From an uncultured Altererythrobacter sp. (GTDB lineage: Bacteria; Pseudomonadota; Alphaproteobacteria; Sphingomonadales; Sphingomonadaceae), in the NCBI GenBank assembly GCA_938009055.1, contig CALLIO010000109.1, positions 1 through 24,845 of the forward strand: a stretch of DNA of 24,845 bases, in the 5' to 3' direction. The position numbers were made by a program, and so were the translations under genes. Under the pieces are notes generated by a model. It had not been told where the DNA came from. It saw only the letters and a program-made list of their open reading frames with translations, and ran no database searches. Shown in pieces: positions 16,629 through 24,612 of the stretch (position 1 is the first letter of the stretch; each line of letters starts with the position of its first letter).

Positions 16629-16647
16629 CATTTTCCAGATTGAGACG
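16629..16647 (+). promoter_or_regulatory. Shared 19-nt element, copy upstream of the S41 peptidase gene
   Basis: CATTTTCCAGATTGAGACG matches the element before the AraC-type gene at 16 of 19 positions without gaps and ends 48 nt before the ATG. About 17 nt further upstream lies an inverted repeat GCAAT-N6-ATTGC (16607-16622), and GTTGCAATT (16604-16612) also occurs in the araC upstream region. TTGAGA within it may serve as a -35. Confidence 0.45.
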
Positions 16648-16695
16648 TTTCTCGCCCTTGTGTCGGCCAAGGTGGAGAAAACAAGGAGCTGTTGA

Positions 16696-18201
16696 ATGAA
16701 ATTTCCCCAAGTTTTGCTTTCTATCGGTTTGCTGCTGTCTGCATGCCATTCAGCCGATGCACAAGACGCGAATGCCAACACCAAGTCACCTGTCCCCGCA
16801 AACGCGATATTGTCGCCCCAGCAGGTTCGCGAGGATGTTGAGCTGGCGCACGAGGCCTTCTCTCGAGTTCACCCCGGCTACACACGTTACGCCACCGAAT
16901 TGGAAATGGATCAAGCATGGGATGCTATCATCAGAAAAGCGGAAGCGAATGGCGGCATGCCGTTGGAGCGATTTTATCTTGCCGCTGAACTGGCTTTAAC
17001 TCAAATCCGCTGCGATCATACGAAAGCCGAGCTTCCCAAAAGTTTGCGCGATGCACGCAAGGGTAAGCCATTGTATCTTCCATTGCTCTGGACCTTGGTC
17101 GAGGGACGCGGCTTGATCGCGAAAGCGCACGGCGAAGTTCCGGTCAACTATGGTGATGAAATCATCGCCATTGATGGCAGGGCGTTGAGCGAGATCACAA
17201 GCGAAGTTGCACCTTACGTTCCGGTTGATGGTTACACGCAGTGGTCGCGGAACGCTGGAATTAGCCAATCACGGGAGTTTATGGGCGGCGCTGTCGATCA
17301 TTTCGGTGCGCTGTTATGGGAAGTCCCAGCTGTAGCGAGCGTTATTGTGCGCAATGCGGAAGGGGTCGACCGCGAGGTTCAAATGGCACGTATTAGTTTT
17401 GTAGAATGGTCGGCCATGGGTGATGCCAAGCAAGCCAACTTCAAAGACTCTGTCACATTTGAGCGGTTGAGCGATCAAACCGCTTATTTGCGCGTGGACA
17501 CTTTTGTGAACTACCGCGAGCCGGTTAAACCGCGCAAGATTCTCCAGCCCATTTTCAAGACGATCCGCGATGAAGGCTATACCAAGCTCATCCTCGACCT
17601 GCGCAACAATGGTGGCGGTTCAGCCGATGCGCAATATGAACTGCTTGCAAACCTTATCGATCGGCCTTTCAAACCCATCAGAGAGATGCGCGCCCAGACG
17701 CTCGATCTCGATGGCATCAGGCCGTATCTTTGGACCTGGGATAAGCGCGCTTTGAACCCAAACCCGTTTGGCTTTTCAAAGAATGATGATGGCACATTTG
17801 CACTGCGATCTTTCGTCAGTTCTGATCTTAGGCGCGTAAAGCCAGCAAAATATGCCTTCACAGGCGAATTGATTGCACTAACAAGCACCACCAACTCATC
17901 TGGCAGCACCAATATGATCGCTTGGCTGACCGAAATGGAAAGGGTTACGACGATCGGCGAGAAAACTGGCGGTAGCGCCGAAGGGCCGACCGCAGGTTTG
18001 CAGTTCACACTCACTTTGCCGAACAGCGGTGTAAAGATGCGCCTGCCCTTCTTCCATGTTCTCAACAACATATCGAAATTTGAACACGGACTTGGCCTTA
18101 GCCCGGATATTCGCGCGCCCATGACAGTGGCCGACTTTCGCGCCGGGTTAGATCCAGCCCTTGAGAAGGCCAAAACGCATAAAGCTCTGCCGAAGAGATA
18201 A
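16696..18201 (+). CDS. S41-family peptidase, lipoprotein
   Basis: The 501-residue protein has a lipoprotein signal (LLLSAC, Cys17), so it acts outside the cytoplasm. An N-terminal helical domain (HPGYTRYATELE) precedes QIRCDHT (103-109), a PDZ-like part around NYGDEIIAIDGRAL, and the S41 core: LILDLRNNGGGSA (298-310), then LTSTTNSSGSTNMIAW with the probable nucleophile Ser402 or Ser404, and GEKTGGSAEGPTAG. The lysine found in CtpA-type enzymes (GKG after that motif) is absent. His108 sits where tricorn-type members have their catalytic His, so a Ser-His mechanism is likelier; that is an inference. AAGGAG lies 7 nt before the ATG. The gene follows the AraC-type gene and shares an upstream element with it. 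Confidence 0.88.
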   Translation: MKFPQVLLSIGLLLSACHSADAQDANANTKSPVPANAILSPQQVREDVELAHEAFSRVHPGYTRYATELEMDQAWDAIIRKAEANGGMPLERFYLAAELALTQIRCDHTKAELPKSLRDARKGKPLYLPLLWTLVEGRGLIAKAHGEVPVNYGDEIIAIDGRALSEITSEVAPYVPVDGYTQWSRNAGISQSREFMGGAVDHFGALLWEVPAVASVIVRNAEGVDREVQMARISFVEWSAMGDAKQANFKDSVTFERLSDQTAYLRVDTFVNYREPVKPRKILQPIFKTIRDEGYTKLILDLRNNGGGSADAQYELLANLIDRPFKPIREMRAQTLDLDGIRPYLWTWDKRALNPNPFGFSKNDDGTFALRSFVSSDLRRVKPAKYAFTGELIALTSTTNSSGSTNMIAWLTEMERVTTIGEKTGGSAEGPTAGLQFTLTLPNSGVKMRLPFFHVLNNISKFEHGLGLSPDIRAPMTVADFRAGLDPALEKAKTHKALPKR

Positions 18202-18234
18202 CTATCTCGCTGGCGAAATGAAGCTTGGAACATT

Positions 18235-18311
18235 TGGTAGCGGGAGAGGGACTTGAACCCCCGACACGCGGATTATGATTCCGCTGCTCTAACCACCTGA
18301 GCTACCCCGCC
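18235..18311 (-). tRNA. tRNA-Met (CAU), elongator type
   Basis: The minus strand reads GGCGGGG at the 5' end, TAGCTCAGGTGGTTAGAGCA for the D arm, an anticodon arm GCGGA-ATCATAA-TCCGC with anticodon CAT, GGGGGTTCAAGTCCCTC for the T arm, and an encoded CCA end (77 nt in all). The anticodon stem lacks the three G-C pairs of initiator tRNA, so it is an elongator. A CAU anticodon could also be lysidine-modified Ile2, but the body resembles alphaproteobacterial tRNA-Met. Confidence 0.93.
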
Positions 18312-18412
18312 ATACCAATTGTCATGCCCTGTCAGCGCGGTGCCAACAAGAGGACAGGCGGCGCATTTAGGGTGCGTGTCGCTAGCGGTCAACACCTTCT
18401 ATTGCAACTCGT

Positions 18413-18943
18413 TCAAATCGCACGCTCACGCCCGCGAAAAACATAGTCCCCGCGCGCCTCCCACGGACCCCCGCGATAGCGAAACAGGCCGAGCCCTCGA
18501 AACGCAAAACGGCATGGCTCGACGTGGTCCGCAAGCTCTGCCTGAAGCGCCTTGGCCTCCTCAATCGTGACCTTGTTCTGGATGGTAATGTGAAGGCGCG
18601 GGCGATGCTGATCTTGCCCTGTCAAAAGCCCGTGAAAATGATCGGCGATGGCGTCGCGCAATGCCAACAGCCCCTGGCTCTCTAGCTTGAGCGCCGTTCC
18701 CTTGCCCAGCGGCATGACGCCGACCAGCTGCGCATCAATAGGTGCCAATTCACCAGCCATCTGCTTGCACAGGTCCATTACCTCCCCTTCGTATTGTGGG
18801 GGAAGAGCATGGAAAAGCGTCACATGGGCTTCGAGGAAATTGCGTTCTGATGGAAAGTGGCAATCGCGCAGATTGGTCGCCCATGAGTGCAAATCCTTGG
18901 GCAGCAACGCGGTTAGGATCAGCGGTGCAAGATCAGCAGCCAC
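18413..18943 (-). CDS. 2'-5' RNA ligase family protein (2H phosphoesterase)
   Basis: This 176-residue protein has two H-x-T-x motifs, HVTLF at residues 40-44 and HITIQ at 118-122, the signature of the 2H (LigT/ThpR-like) superfamily. Such proteins join or cleave 2'-5' RNA bonds or act as cyclic phosphodiesterases on tRNA-derived nucleotides. The cellular substrate is generally uncertain. The start is GTG, with AGGGTAGG immediately upstream, so spacing is tight and initiation may be weak. It lies 102 nt downstream of mltG on the same strand, across a stretch that holds a second copy of the mltG tail. Confidence 0.85.
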   Translation of the reverse strand: MAADLAPLILTALLPKDLHSWATNLRDCHFPSERNFLEAHVTLFHALPPQYEGEVMDLCKQMAGELAPIDAQLVGVMPLGKGTALKLESQGLLALRDAIADHFHGLLTGQDQHRPRLHITIQNKVTIEEAKALQAELADHVEPCRFAFRGLGLFRYRGGPWEARGDYVFRGRERAI

Positions 18944-18948
18944 CCTAC

Positions 18949-19071
18949 CCTACATCACGCCGCGCGACCGGCGCGTTTTTGTAAAGGGCGCCGAGGACCG
19001 CTTTGAGAGACAAAAAGTTTCGTCCATCCCCGCAGCTATCATGCCTTACATTTCGCCGCGCGATCGGCGCA
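18949..19071 (-). repeat. Repeated 27-nt mltG tail, two copies 96 nt apart
   Basis: The 27 nt at the mltG 3' end (19045-19071) recur at 18949-18975, with five mismatches. The spacing is exactly 96 nt (32 codons). Both encode RRSRGxM followed by a stop (GEM-TAA in mltG, GVM-TAG in the copy). The frame between the mltG stop and the second stop is open. The same 102-nt gap holds no other feature I can name. Confidence 0.6.
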
Positions 19072-20014
19072 GCTCGTACCATTTCTCGACATTGGCATTG
19101 TGCTCTGAATTGGTCTTGGCAAAGGCATGACCACCGCTACCGTCAGCGACCATAAACAGCGCATCAGTCTTGGCCGGATTGAGCACAGCAGCAATACTCT
19201 CGCGCCCGGGATTGGTGATCGGCCCCTTGGGCAGGCCAACCATTGTATAGGTGTTGTAATCATTGACCGCGGCAATTTCGGATTGGCGAATGCGGCGCCC
19301 CAGCGGTTTACCCTTGGTGATAGGATAGATGATCGTCGGATCAGCTTGGAGCATCATGCCGGTTTTGACGCGATTTGAGTAAAGCCCGGCCACCATCCGG
19401 CGTTCTTCGGGAACGCCCGTTTCCTTTTCAACGATTGAGGCCAGAATCAGCGCCTCTTTCATGGTGCTAACAGCGATATCGGATTTGCGCTCAGCCCATG
19501 CTTCGGCAAGGTAAAGGTCCATCGCCGCCTGCATCCGCTCGATGATTTTCTGGCGGTCCTCGCCGCGTTCAAACGCATAGGTGTCGGGCAGAAGCGAGCC
19601 TTCTACCGGCACGTCCGGCTCGCCGGTCAGCATATCCTCTGCCATCAGCCGTTCGACCACCAGAATGGACGGCATGCCTTCCGGAATGGTCACAAAACGC
19701 CGAATCACATCACCGTTCTGAAAGGCGTCCAATATATCGCCCTGCGACATCTCTGGCCCGAGCATAAACTCACCCGCCTGGATCGGTTGGCTGCCCCCGA
19801 TGAGCTTGGCTCTGAGTGTAAAGCCGGCAGCAGAGGTAATGTGTCCCTCCTCTTCAAGCTTGTCCGCCACTGAACTGAGCGAGGCACCAGGCGGAATCGT
19901 GAACGGCGTTTCCGCCTTGACCGTCGCTGAGCCCATAAAGAAAACTGAGACCAGCAGCACAACCGCGAAAATCGCCGCAAGGCCTATTGCCCCAAGAATG
20001 GCGATGCGTGCCAT
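19046..20014 (-). CDS. mltG: Endolytic murein transglycosylase
   Basis: MltG cleaves nascent glycan strands at the inner membrane and sets peptidoglycan strand length. The 322 residues begin with one membrane anchor (about 5-27, IAILGAIGLAAIFAVVLLVS). A LysM-like segment follows (TIPPGASLSSVADKLEEEG), then the YceG domain with catalytic Glu196 in LASIVEKETG, plus MLQADPTIIYP and YNTYTMVGLPKGPITNPG. The start codon is 3 nt after the fabF stop, so the genes are coupled in one operon, a common arrangement in alphaproteobacteria. The C-terminal codons are repeated downstream (see the repeat entry). Confidence 0.95.
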   Translation of the reverse strand: MARIAILGAIGLAAIFAVVLLVSVFFMGSATVKAETPFTIPPGASLSSVADKLEEEGHITSAAGFTLRAKLIGGSQPIQAGEFMLGPEMSQGDILDAFQNGDVIRRFVTIPEGMPSILVVERLMAEDMLTGEPDVPVEGSLLPDTYAFERGEDRQKIIERMQAAMDLYLAEAWAERKSDIAVSTMKEALILASIVEKETGVPEERRMVAGLYSNRVKTGMMLQADPTIIYPITKGKPLGRRIRQSEIAAVNDYNTYTMVGLPKGPITNPGRESIAAVLNPAKTDALFMVADGSGGHAFAKTNSEHNANVEKWYELRRSRGEM

Positions 20015-20017
20015 CAG

Positions 20018-21277
20018 CTAGTCAACCTTCGCCATCACCAAGGAAGCATTGGTTCCGCCAAAGCCGAAGCTGTTGTTGAGCACAGCGCGCACTTCGCGCT
20101 TCTTCGCTTTCAAAGGCACCAAATCAACACCCTCGGTCCCCTCATCAGGATTGGTCAGATTGAGCGTGGGCGGCACAATTTGATCGCGCATGGCCAGCAC
20201 GCAGAAGATCGCCTCAACCGCGCCTGCACCTCCAAGCAAATGCCCGATTGCCGATTTGGTTGAGCTCATCGAAGCGCCCGCCAAATCATCGCCGAGCACG
20301 CGTTTTACCGCACCCAGTTCAATCGTATCGGCCATGGTCGAGGTGCCATGCGCATTGACATAATCGACATCGCCCGGCTCAAGCCCTGCTTTCTTAAGCG
20401 CCATACGCATTGCAAGCTCTGCGCCTTTGCCTTCTGGATGAGGAGCCGTGACGTGATAGGCATCACCGGAAAGGCCATATCCGGTCACTTCGGCATAGAT
20501 GGTCGCACCGCGCGCTTTGGCATGCTCATATTCTTCAAGCACGACTACGCCAGCACCCTCGCCCATGACGAAGCCATCGCGGTCCTTGTCATAGGGACGG
20601 CTTGCCTCGGTCGGGCGGTCATTCATGCTCATATTGAGAGCGCGTGCTTGCGCAAATCCAGCAATGCCCAGCGGATTGACCGTGCTTTCCGACCCGCCTG
20701 CCAGCATAATGTCAGCGTCATCATCGCGGATCATCCGCGCGGCATCACCTATAGAGTGCGCGCCGGTAGAGCATGCCGTTACGACGGCATGATTGGGGCC
20801 CATCAGGCCATATTTGATCGAGACTTGGCCAGAGATCAGGTTGATAAGCCGTCCGTGAACAAAATGCGGGCTGACCCGGCCCGGGCCGCGTTCATGCAAT
20901 TTGATCGATTCTTCTTCAATCCCGGGAAGACCGCCAATGCCTGAACCAATCGAGCACCCTGTGCGCATTTTCAGCGCATCATCCATTTCGGTCAGGCCAG
21001 CATCCTCCAAAGCCTGTCCGGCGGCATCGATGCCATAGATGATGAAGGGATCGACCTGACGCTGGACCTTGCTATCGACACGCTTGTCCGGATCAAAGCC
21101 ATATTCGTGATCTGCCGGCTTCACCTCGCACGCAATCGTGCATTTCTGCCCTTCTGTGTCGAAGCGCGTGATCGACGCGGCCCCGCTCTTTCCGGCAATG
21201 AGATTGCTCCAGCTGGTCTCAACGTCCCCGCCCAATGGCGTGACAAGCCCAAGACCTGTGACAACAACGCGGCGCAT
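20018..21277 (-). CDS. fabF: 3-oxoacyl-[acyl-carrier-protein] synthase II
   Basis: FabF condenses malonyl-ACP with acyl-ACP in fatty-acid elongation. The 419 residues carry the full Cys-His-His triad: Cys169 in VTACSTGAHS, His310 in NAHGTSTMADT and His346 in KSAIGHLLGGAGAVE, and end with NNSFGFGGTNASL. The ATG at 21277, giving MRRVVVTGLGLVTPLG, has GGAG 7 nt upstream. A TTG four codons earlier overlaps that site and is unlikely. It follows acpP by 135 nt on the same strand. Its product and AcpP are direct partners. Confidence 0.96.
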   Translation of the reverse strand: MRRVVVTGLGLVTPLGGDVETSWSNLIAGKSGAASITRFDTEGQKCTIACEVKPADHEYGFDPDKRVDSKVQRQVDPFIIYGIDAAGQALEDAGLTEMDDALKMRTGCSIGSGIGGLPGIEEESIKLHERGPGRVSPHFVHGRLINLISGQVSIKYGLMGPNHAVVTACSTGAHSIGDAARMIRDDDADIMLAGGSESTVNPLGIAGFAQARALNMSMNDRPTEASRPYDKDRDGFVMGEGAGVVVLEEYEHAKARGATIYAEVTGYGLSGDAYHVTAPHPEGKGAELAMRMALKKAGLEPGDVDYVNAHGTSTMADTIELGAVKRVLGDDLAGASMSSTKSAIGHLLGGAGAVEAIFCVLAMRDQIVPPTLNLTNPDEGTEGVDLVPLKAKKREVRAVLNNSFGFGGTNASLVMAKVD

Positions 21278-21412
21278 ATTGGTCTCCAATTGAAAACAGG
21301 CCCAACCCGTGTGGGCTGAGCCTGTCTAAGCCCAAATCTCTTCCAGCATTCTGCAGAAGAGGAAACTCCGCCCCTCAAATGAGGTTTGGGCCAATGGGCA
21401 GTATCCGGGCTC

Positions 21413-21649
21413 TTAGCCCTTGTTGTCTTCGATAAATTTGGTGGCATCGCCAACGGTGCTGATTTTCTCAGCCGCATCGTCTGGAATTTCCACACTGAAT
21501 TCTTCTTCGAAGGCCATCACGAGCTCGACAATGTCGAGGCTGTCTGCGCCCAGATCATCGATAAAGCTTGCTTCTTGAGTGACCTTGTCGCCCTCCACAC
21601 CAAGGTGCTCGACAACAATCTTTTGTACGCGGTCAGCGGTATCGCTCAT
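21413..21649 (-). CDS. acpP: Acyl carrier protein
   Basis: This 78-residue acidic protein holds growing acyl chains on phosphopantetheine at Ser37 in DDLGADSLDIVEL. Helices and length are those of bacterial AcpP. The start at 21649 (MSDTADRVQK) has AGAGGGA about 7 nt upstream; a longer frame upstream adds a non-conserved 23 residues and is rejected. A small stem, GGGCT-aag-AGCCC, covers the stop codon (21407-21419) and could damp read-through into fabF, but it has no T-run. Confidence 0.97.
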   Translation of the reverse strand: MSDTADRVQKIVVEHLGVEGDKVTQEASFIDDLGADSLDIVELVMAFEEEFSVEIPDDAAEKISTVGDATKFIEDNKG

Positions 21650-21724
21650 ATTATTCCCTCTGTTGGATAGGGTTGTTAGATTGGGTTTCGCCCTAATGAA
21701 CGCAAGCCCTATGTGCAAGAGGCC

Positions 21725-22687
21725 TTAGCTGGCGGAATCCCCAAGACTATCTGTTTCTTCCGCAATCTGCGCTTGACGGGCTGCGATTTGAGCCTGCCCT
21801 TCTTTGAAAGAAGCAACCCTGCGCAAGGCGCTATCAATATAGGATTTCTCGCCCAGAATGTCCTGAACTTGCAGGTAATAAGCCTGGGCACGGTCTAAAT
21901 CGCCTGTACCTTCTTGGCAAACGCCCAAATTGAACAAAAGCGAAGGGTGCTGTGGATTATTCGCCTCGAGATTTTGAAACGCGATGCAAGCGGAAAGCGC
22001 ATCGCTCTTGGTCATACGAACCGCATCTTTGAACAATCCGCGATCGGGTTTTTGCAATCCCTTGCGCCGCTCAAGAATACGCACTTCAAGGCTACGGTCA
22101 CGCGGAGCAAGCTGCCGGCGAATTTGCCATGCGAGCGTAGAATTAAGGCTATCAAGCATCCCAGAAGTCGTTGGCCTGCTCGATTCATCCTCGCAATACT
22201 CTTCAGTATCGCTCACACGGGAATCGTAATTCCAGACCTCTTCACCATCGCCAGTCCGCAGAACCAGTTCCGGGTAGAGCCGCACGGTCAGCTTGCTGCA
22301 GGGAACAAACGTGGTGCGTTTGCGCAAGCATTTGCCATCCCCGTCTTTCTCTATGCAGCTCTCAACCTCTTTATCGTCGATTTGATCGCGCACACTTGCA
22401 TGGGAAACCGATCCGCTCAAAACGGCTTGAGCTTTTGGGTCGTCCGCATCCACAACCGCAAACCACGCTTCGCCATCGACCTGAGCATCGCGCAGCTTGT
22501 CTCGCAATTCGAAACCTTGTGCCCCGCCTTGCGATCCCTCAATCGCAGACACCGCTATGCTTTCGATATCGATTGCCGCGTCGCTCAACGCAGGATCAAC
22601 ACCTGAGACTGGCAAAACTTCAGCGCGCGCTGTTTGCGCGGATAGAGCCGCAACAAACAATATTCCGGATCGATAGAATCTACGCAT
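21725..22687 (-). CDS. Periplasmic TPR-containing protein of unknown function
   Basis: The 320 residues begin with a signal peptide (GILFVAALSAQTARA, cleavage after residue 22). A middle domain bears a cysteine cluster, CIEKDGDGKC with a further Cys130 and Cys165, and the acidic-basic pattern DGDGKCLRKRT. A TPR-like helix pair (about 247-278, LFNLGVCQEGTGDLDRAQAYY) and a Gln/Ala-rich helical tail (AQIAARQAQIAEE) follow. I recognise no enzyme motif. TPRs suggest protein binding, and the cysteines suggest disulfides in the periplasm. The gene begins 23 nt after aspS and ends 75 nt before acpP, on the same strand, so it is probably transcribed with aspS. Confidence 0.8.
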   Translation of the reverse strand: MRRFYRSGILFVAALSAQTARAEVLPVSGVDPALSDAAIDIESIAVSAIEGSQGGAQGFELRDKLRDAQVDGEAWFAVVDADDPKAQAVLSGSVSHASVRDQIDDKEVESCIEKDGDGKCLRKRTTFVPCSKLTVRLYPELVLRTGDGEEVWNYDSRVSDTEEYCEDESSRPTTSGMLDSLNSTLAWQIRRQLAPRDRSLEVRILERRKGLQKPDRGLFKDAVRMTKSDALSACIAFQNLEANNPQHPSLLFNLGVCQEGTGDLDRAQAYYLQVQDILGEKSYIDSALRRVASFKEGQAQIAARQAQIAEETDSLGDSAS

Positions 22688-22710
22688 AGAAAAACCCCCA
22701 GTAGTCGCTA

Positions 22711-24495
22711 TTAGCCATCCGACTTCGGCGGTTCTACCACGCGAATATGAAGCTCGCGCAACTGCTTCATTTCGGCTTGCGAAGGCGCGCTCATCATCAG
22801 ATCTTCGCCCTTCTGGTTCATCGGGAAAGCAATCACTTCGCGGATTGCTTCTTCACCGGCAAGCAGCATTACGATCCGGTCAATTCCGGGTGCCGAGCCG
22901 CCATGCGGCGGCGCGCCGAGCTTAAACGCTTCGATCATGCCAGAAAATTCGCGGTCGACTGTCGCCTTGTCATAACCAGCAATTTCGAATGCTTTGTACA
23001 TGATATCGGGGCGGTGGTTCCGGATTGCACCCGAAGACAATTCGTAACCATTGCAAACAATGTCATATTGCCATGCCTTGATCGTAAGCGGGTCCTGCGT
23101 CTCAAGCGCCTCCATCTCGCCTTGCGGCATTGAGAATGGGTTGTGCGAGAAGTCGACTTTTTTCAGTTCCTCATCATATTCAAACATTGGGAAATCGACG
23201 ATCCAGCAAAACTTAAAGCAGCCTTCTTCGATGAGGCCCAACTGCTCGCCAATTTGTGTGCGCGCCGCGCCTGCGAGTTTGGCTGCGTCCGCCTCCTTGC
23301 CAGCAGCGAAGAACAAGCCATCATCGGGGCCAAGTCCAAGCTCGTCATAGAGTTTGGCCATCAAATCGGGTCCGTGGTTCTTCGCAATCGGTCCGCCAAA
23401 TTCGCCGCCTTTGCGCGTCACATAGCCAAGACCAGCAAAGCCCTCGCCGCGGGCCCAATTGTTCATATCGTCGAAGAATTTGCGGCTCTTCTCATTGGTC
23501 TTGGGTGCAGGGATCACGCGCACAACACCGCCGCCGCCAACGATTTTTTCGAACAAGCCAAAGCCGGACTTCTCAAAATGCGAAGTCACATCACTGATGA
23601 CGAGCGGGTTGCGCAAATCGGGCTTATCGCTGCCATATTTGAGCATCGCCTCGGCATAGGGAATGCGCGGGAACTCGCCTGATTTTGTCACGCTTTTGCC
23701 GTTGGCGAACTCTTCAAACACCCCCGCGAGCACTGGCTCCAATGTCTGGAACACGTCTTCTTGCGTCACAAAGCTCATCTCGAAGTCGAGCTGATAGAAT
23801 TCCAAACTGCGATCTGCGCGCAAATCTTCATCGCGGAAACAGGGCGCGATTTGGAAATATCTGTCGAAGCCGGAGACCATCAGCATCTGTTTGAACATTT
23901 GCGGCGCTTGCGGCAGCGCGTAGAAATTCCCTGGGTGCATCCGGCTTGGCACCAGAAAATCGCGCGCGCCTTCTGGCGAGGAAGCGGTCAAAATTGGCGT
24001 CTGAAACTCCGTAAAACCCTTATCAATCATACGCTTGCGGATCGACGTTATCACTTCGCTGCGCAGGATGATGTTGCGATGCATGGTCTCCCGCCGCAGA
24101 TCGAGGAAACGGTACTTGAGCCGGATATCCTCTGGATAATCCTGTTCGCCAGCAACTGGCATGGGCAGCTCTTCAGCGGCGGACTGCACGGTAACGCCGC
24201 GCGCAAACACTTCGATCGCGCCGGTTGGCAGATTGTCGTTCACCGTCTCTGCCGAGCGTGCCTTCACCTCGCCATCGATCGTCACCACGCTTTCAGCGCG
24301 CAGATTATCGAGTACTTCCAAAGCAGGCGAATCTTCATCCGCCACGATCTGAGTGATCCCGAAATGATCGCGCAGATCGACGAACAATACGCCGCCATGA
24401 TCGCGTTTGCGGTGCATCCAGCCGGAAAGCCGGACAGTTTCGCCAACATTTTCTGCGGTTAATTGAGCGCAGCTGTGGGTACGATAGGTGTGCAT
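22711..24495 (-). CDS. aspS: Aspartyl-tRNA synthetase (probably Asp/Asn non-discriminating)
   Basis: AspRS charges tRNA-Asp with aspartate. The 594 residues match the bacterial form: an OB-fold anticodon-binding domain (LSGWMHRKRDHGGVLFVDLRD), class II motif 2 around FRDEDLRADRSLEFYQLDFE, the GAD insertion (about 290-420) and motif 3 GAPPHGGSAPGIDRIVMLLAG. His33 in KRDHGG corresponds to a histidine that, in the characterised Pseudomonas enzyme, goes with relaxed tRNA specificity, so the enzyme may also make Asp-tRNA-Asn for GatCAB. That is an inference from one position. AGGA lies about 11 nt before the ATG, and a strong -35 lies upstream. Confidence 0.97.
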   Translation of the reverse strand: MHTYRTHSCAQLTAENVGETVRLSGWMHRKRDHGGVLFVDLRDHFGITQIVADEDSPALEVLDNLRAESVVTIDGEVKARSAETVNDNLPTGAIEVFARGVTVQSAAEELPMPVAGEQDYPEDIRLKYRFLDLRRETMHRNIILRSEVITSIRKRMIDKGFTEFQTPILTASSPEGARDFLVPSRMHPGNFYALPQAPQMFKQMLMVSGFDRYFQIAPCFRDEDLRADRSLEFYQLDFEMSFVTQEDVFQTLEPVLAGVFEEFANGKSVTKSGEFPRIPYAEAMLKYGSDKPDLRNPLVISDVTSHFEKSGFGLFEKIVGGGGVVRVIPAPKTNEKSRKFFDDMNNWARGEGFAGLGYVTRKGGEFGGPIAKNHGPDLMAKLYDELGLGPDDGLFFAAGKEADAAKLAGAARTQIGEQLGLIEEGCFKFCWIVDFPMFEYDEELKKVDFSHNPFSMPQGEMEALETQDPLTIKAWQYDIVCNGYELSSGAIRNHRPDIMYKAFEIAGYDKATVDREFSGMIEAFKLGAPPHGGSAPGIDRIVMLLAGEEAIREVIAFPMNQKGEDLMMSAPSQAEMKQLRELHIRVVEPPKSDG

Positions 24496-24564
24496 CTAAA
24501 AACTTGTCCTTTTCGTCGCTATAGCGTTAAGCGCGCGCGACGCGAATTTCCATGAATGGGCGCG

Positions 24565-24593
24565 CTAACACGGCAAGGGCGCTGTTTTGTCAA
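24565..24593 (-). promoter_or_regulatory. aspS: Candidate aspS promoter
   Basis: On the minus strand a perfect -35 TTGACA (24588-24593) is separated by exactly 17 nt from TGTTAG (24565-24570), which matches three of six -10 bases. Transcripts would start near 24558 and have a leader of about 60 nt. Confidence 0.45.
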
Positions 24594-24612
24594 GCAGCAG
24601 TGCACATGCAGG

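Noticed and set aside
18648..19130. Plus-strand open frame across the RNA ligase gene and mltG end
   Set aside because: It is antisense to two recognisable genes. Its repeated PYI(T/S)PRDRR peptide is the reverse reading of the duplicated mltG tail.
20348..20944. 198-codon plus-strand frame inside fabF
   Set aside because: It is a shadow of fabF with no family features and no ribosome-binding site. Long antisense frames are common in this GC range.
21650..21718. N-terminal extension of acpP by 23 residues
   Set aside because: AcpP homologues start at the MSDTADRV position, which has its own AGAGGGA ribosome-binding site.
22688..22710. Intrinsic terminator after aspS (GGGGGTTTTT on the minus strand)
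   Set aside because: The T-run has no adequate stem before it and lies directly before the next start codon.
23143..24462. Long plus-strand frames over aspS
   Set aside because: The composition is that of reverse-read AspRS codons, and aspS on the minus strand is unambiguous.
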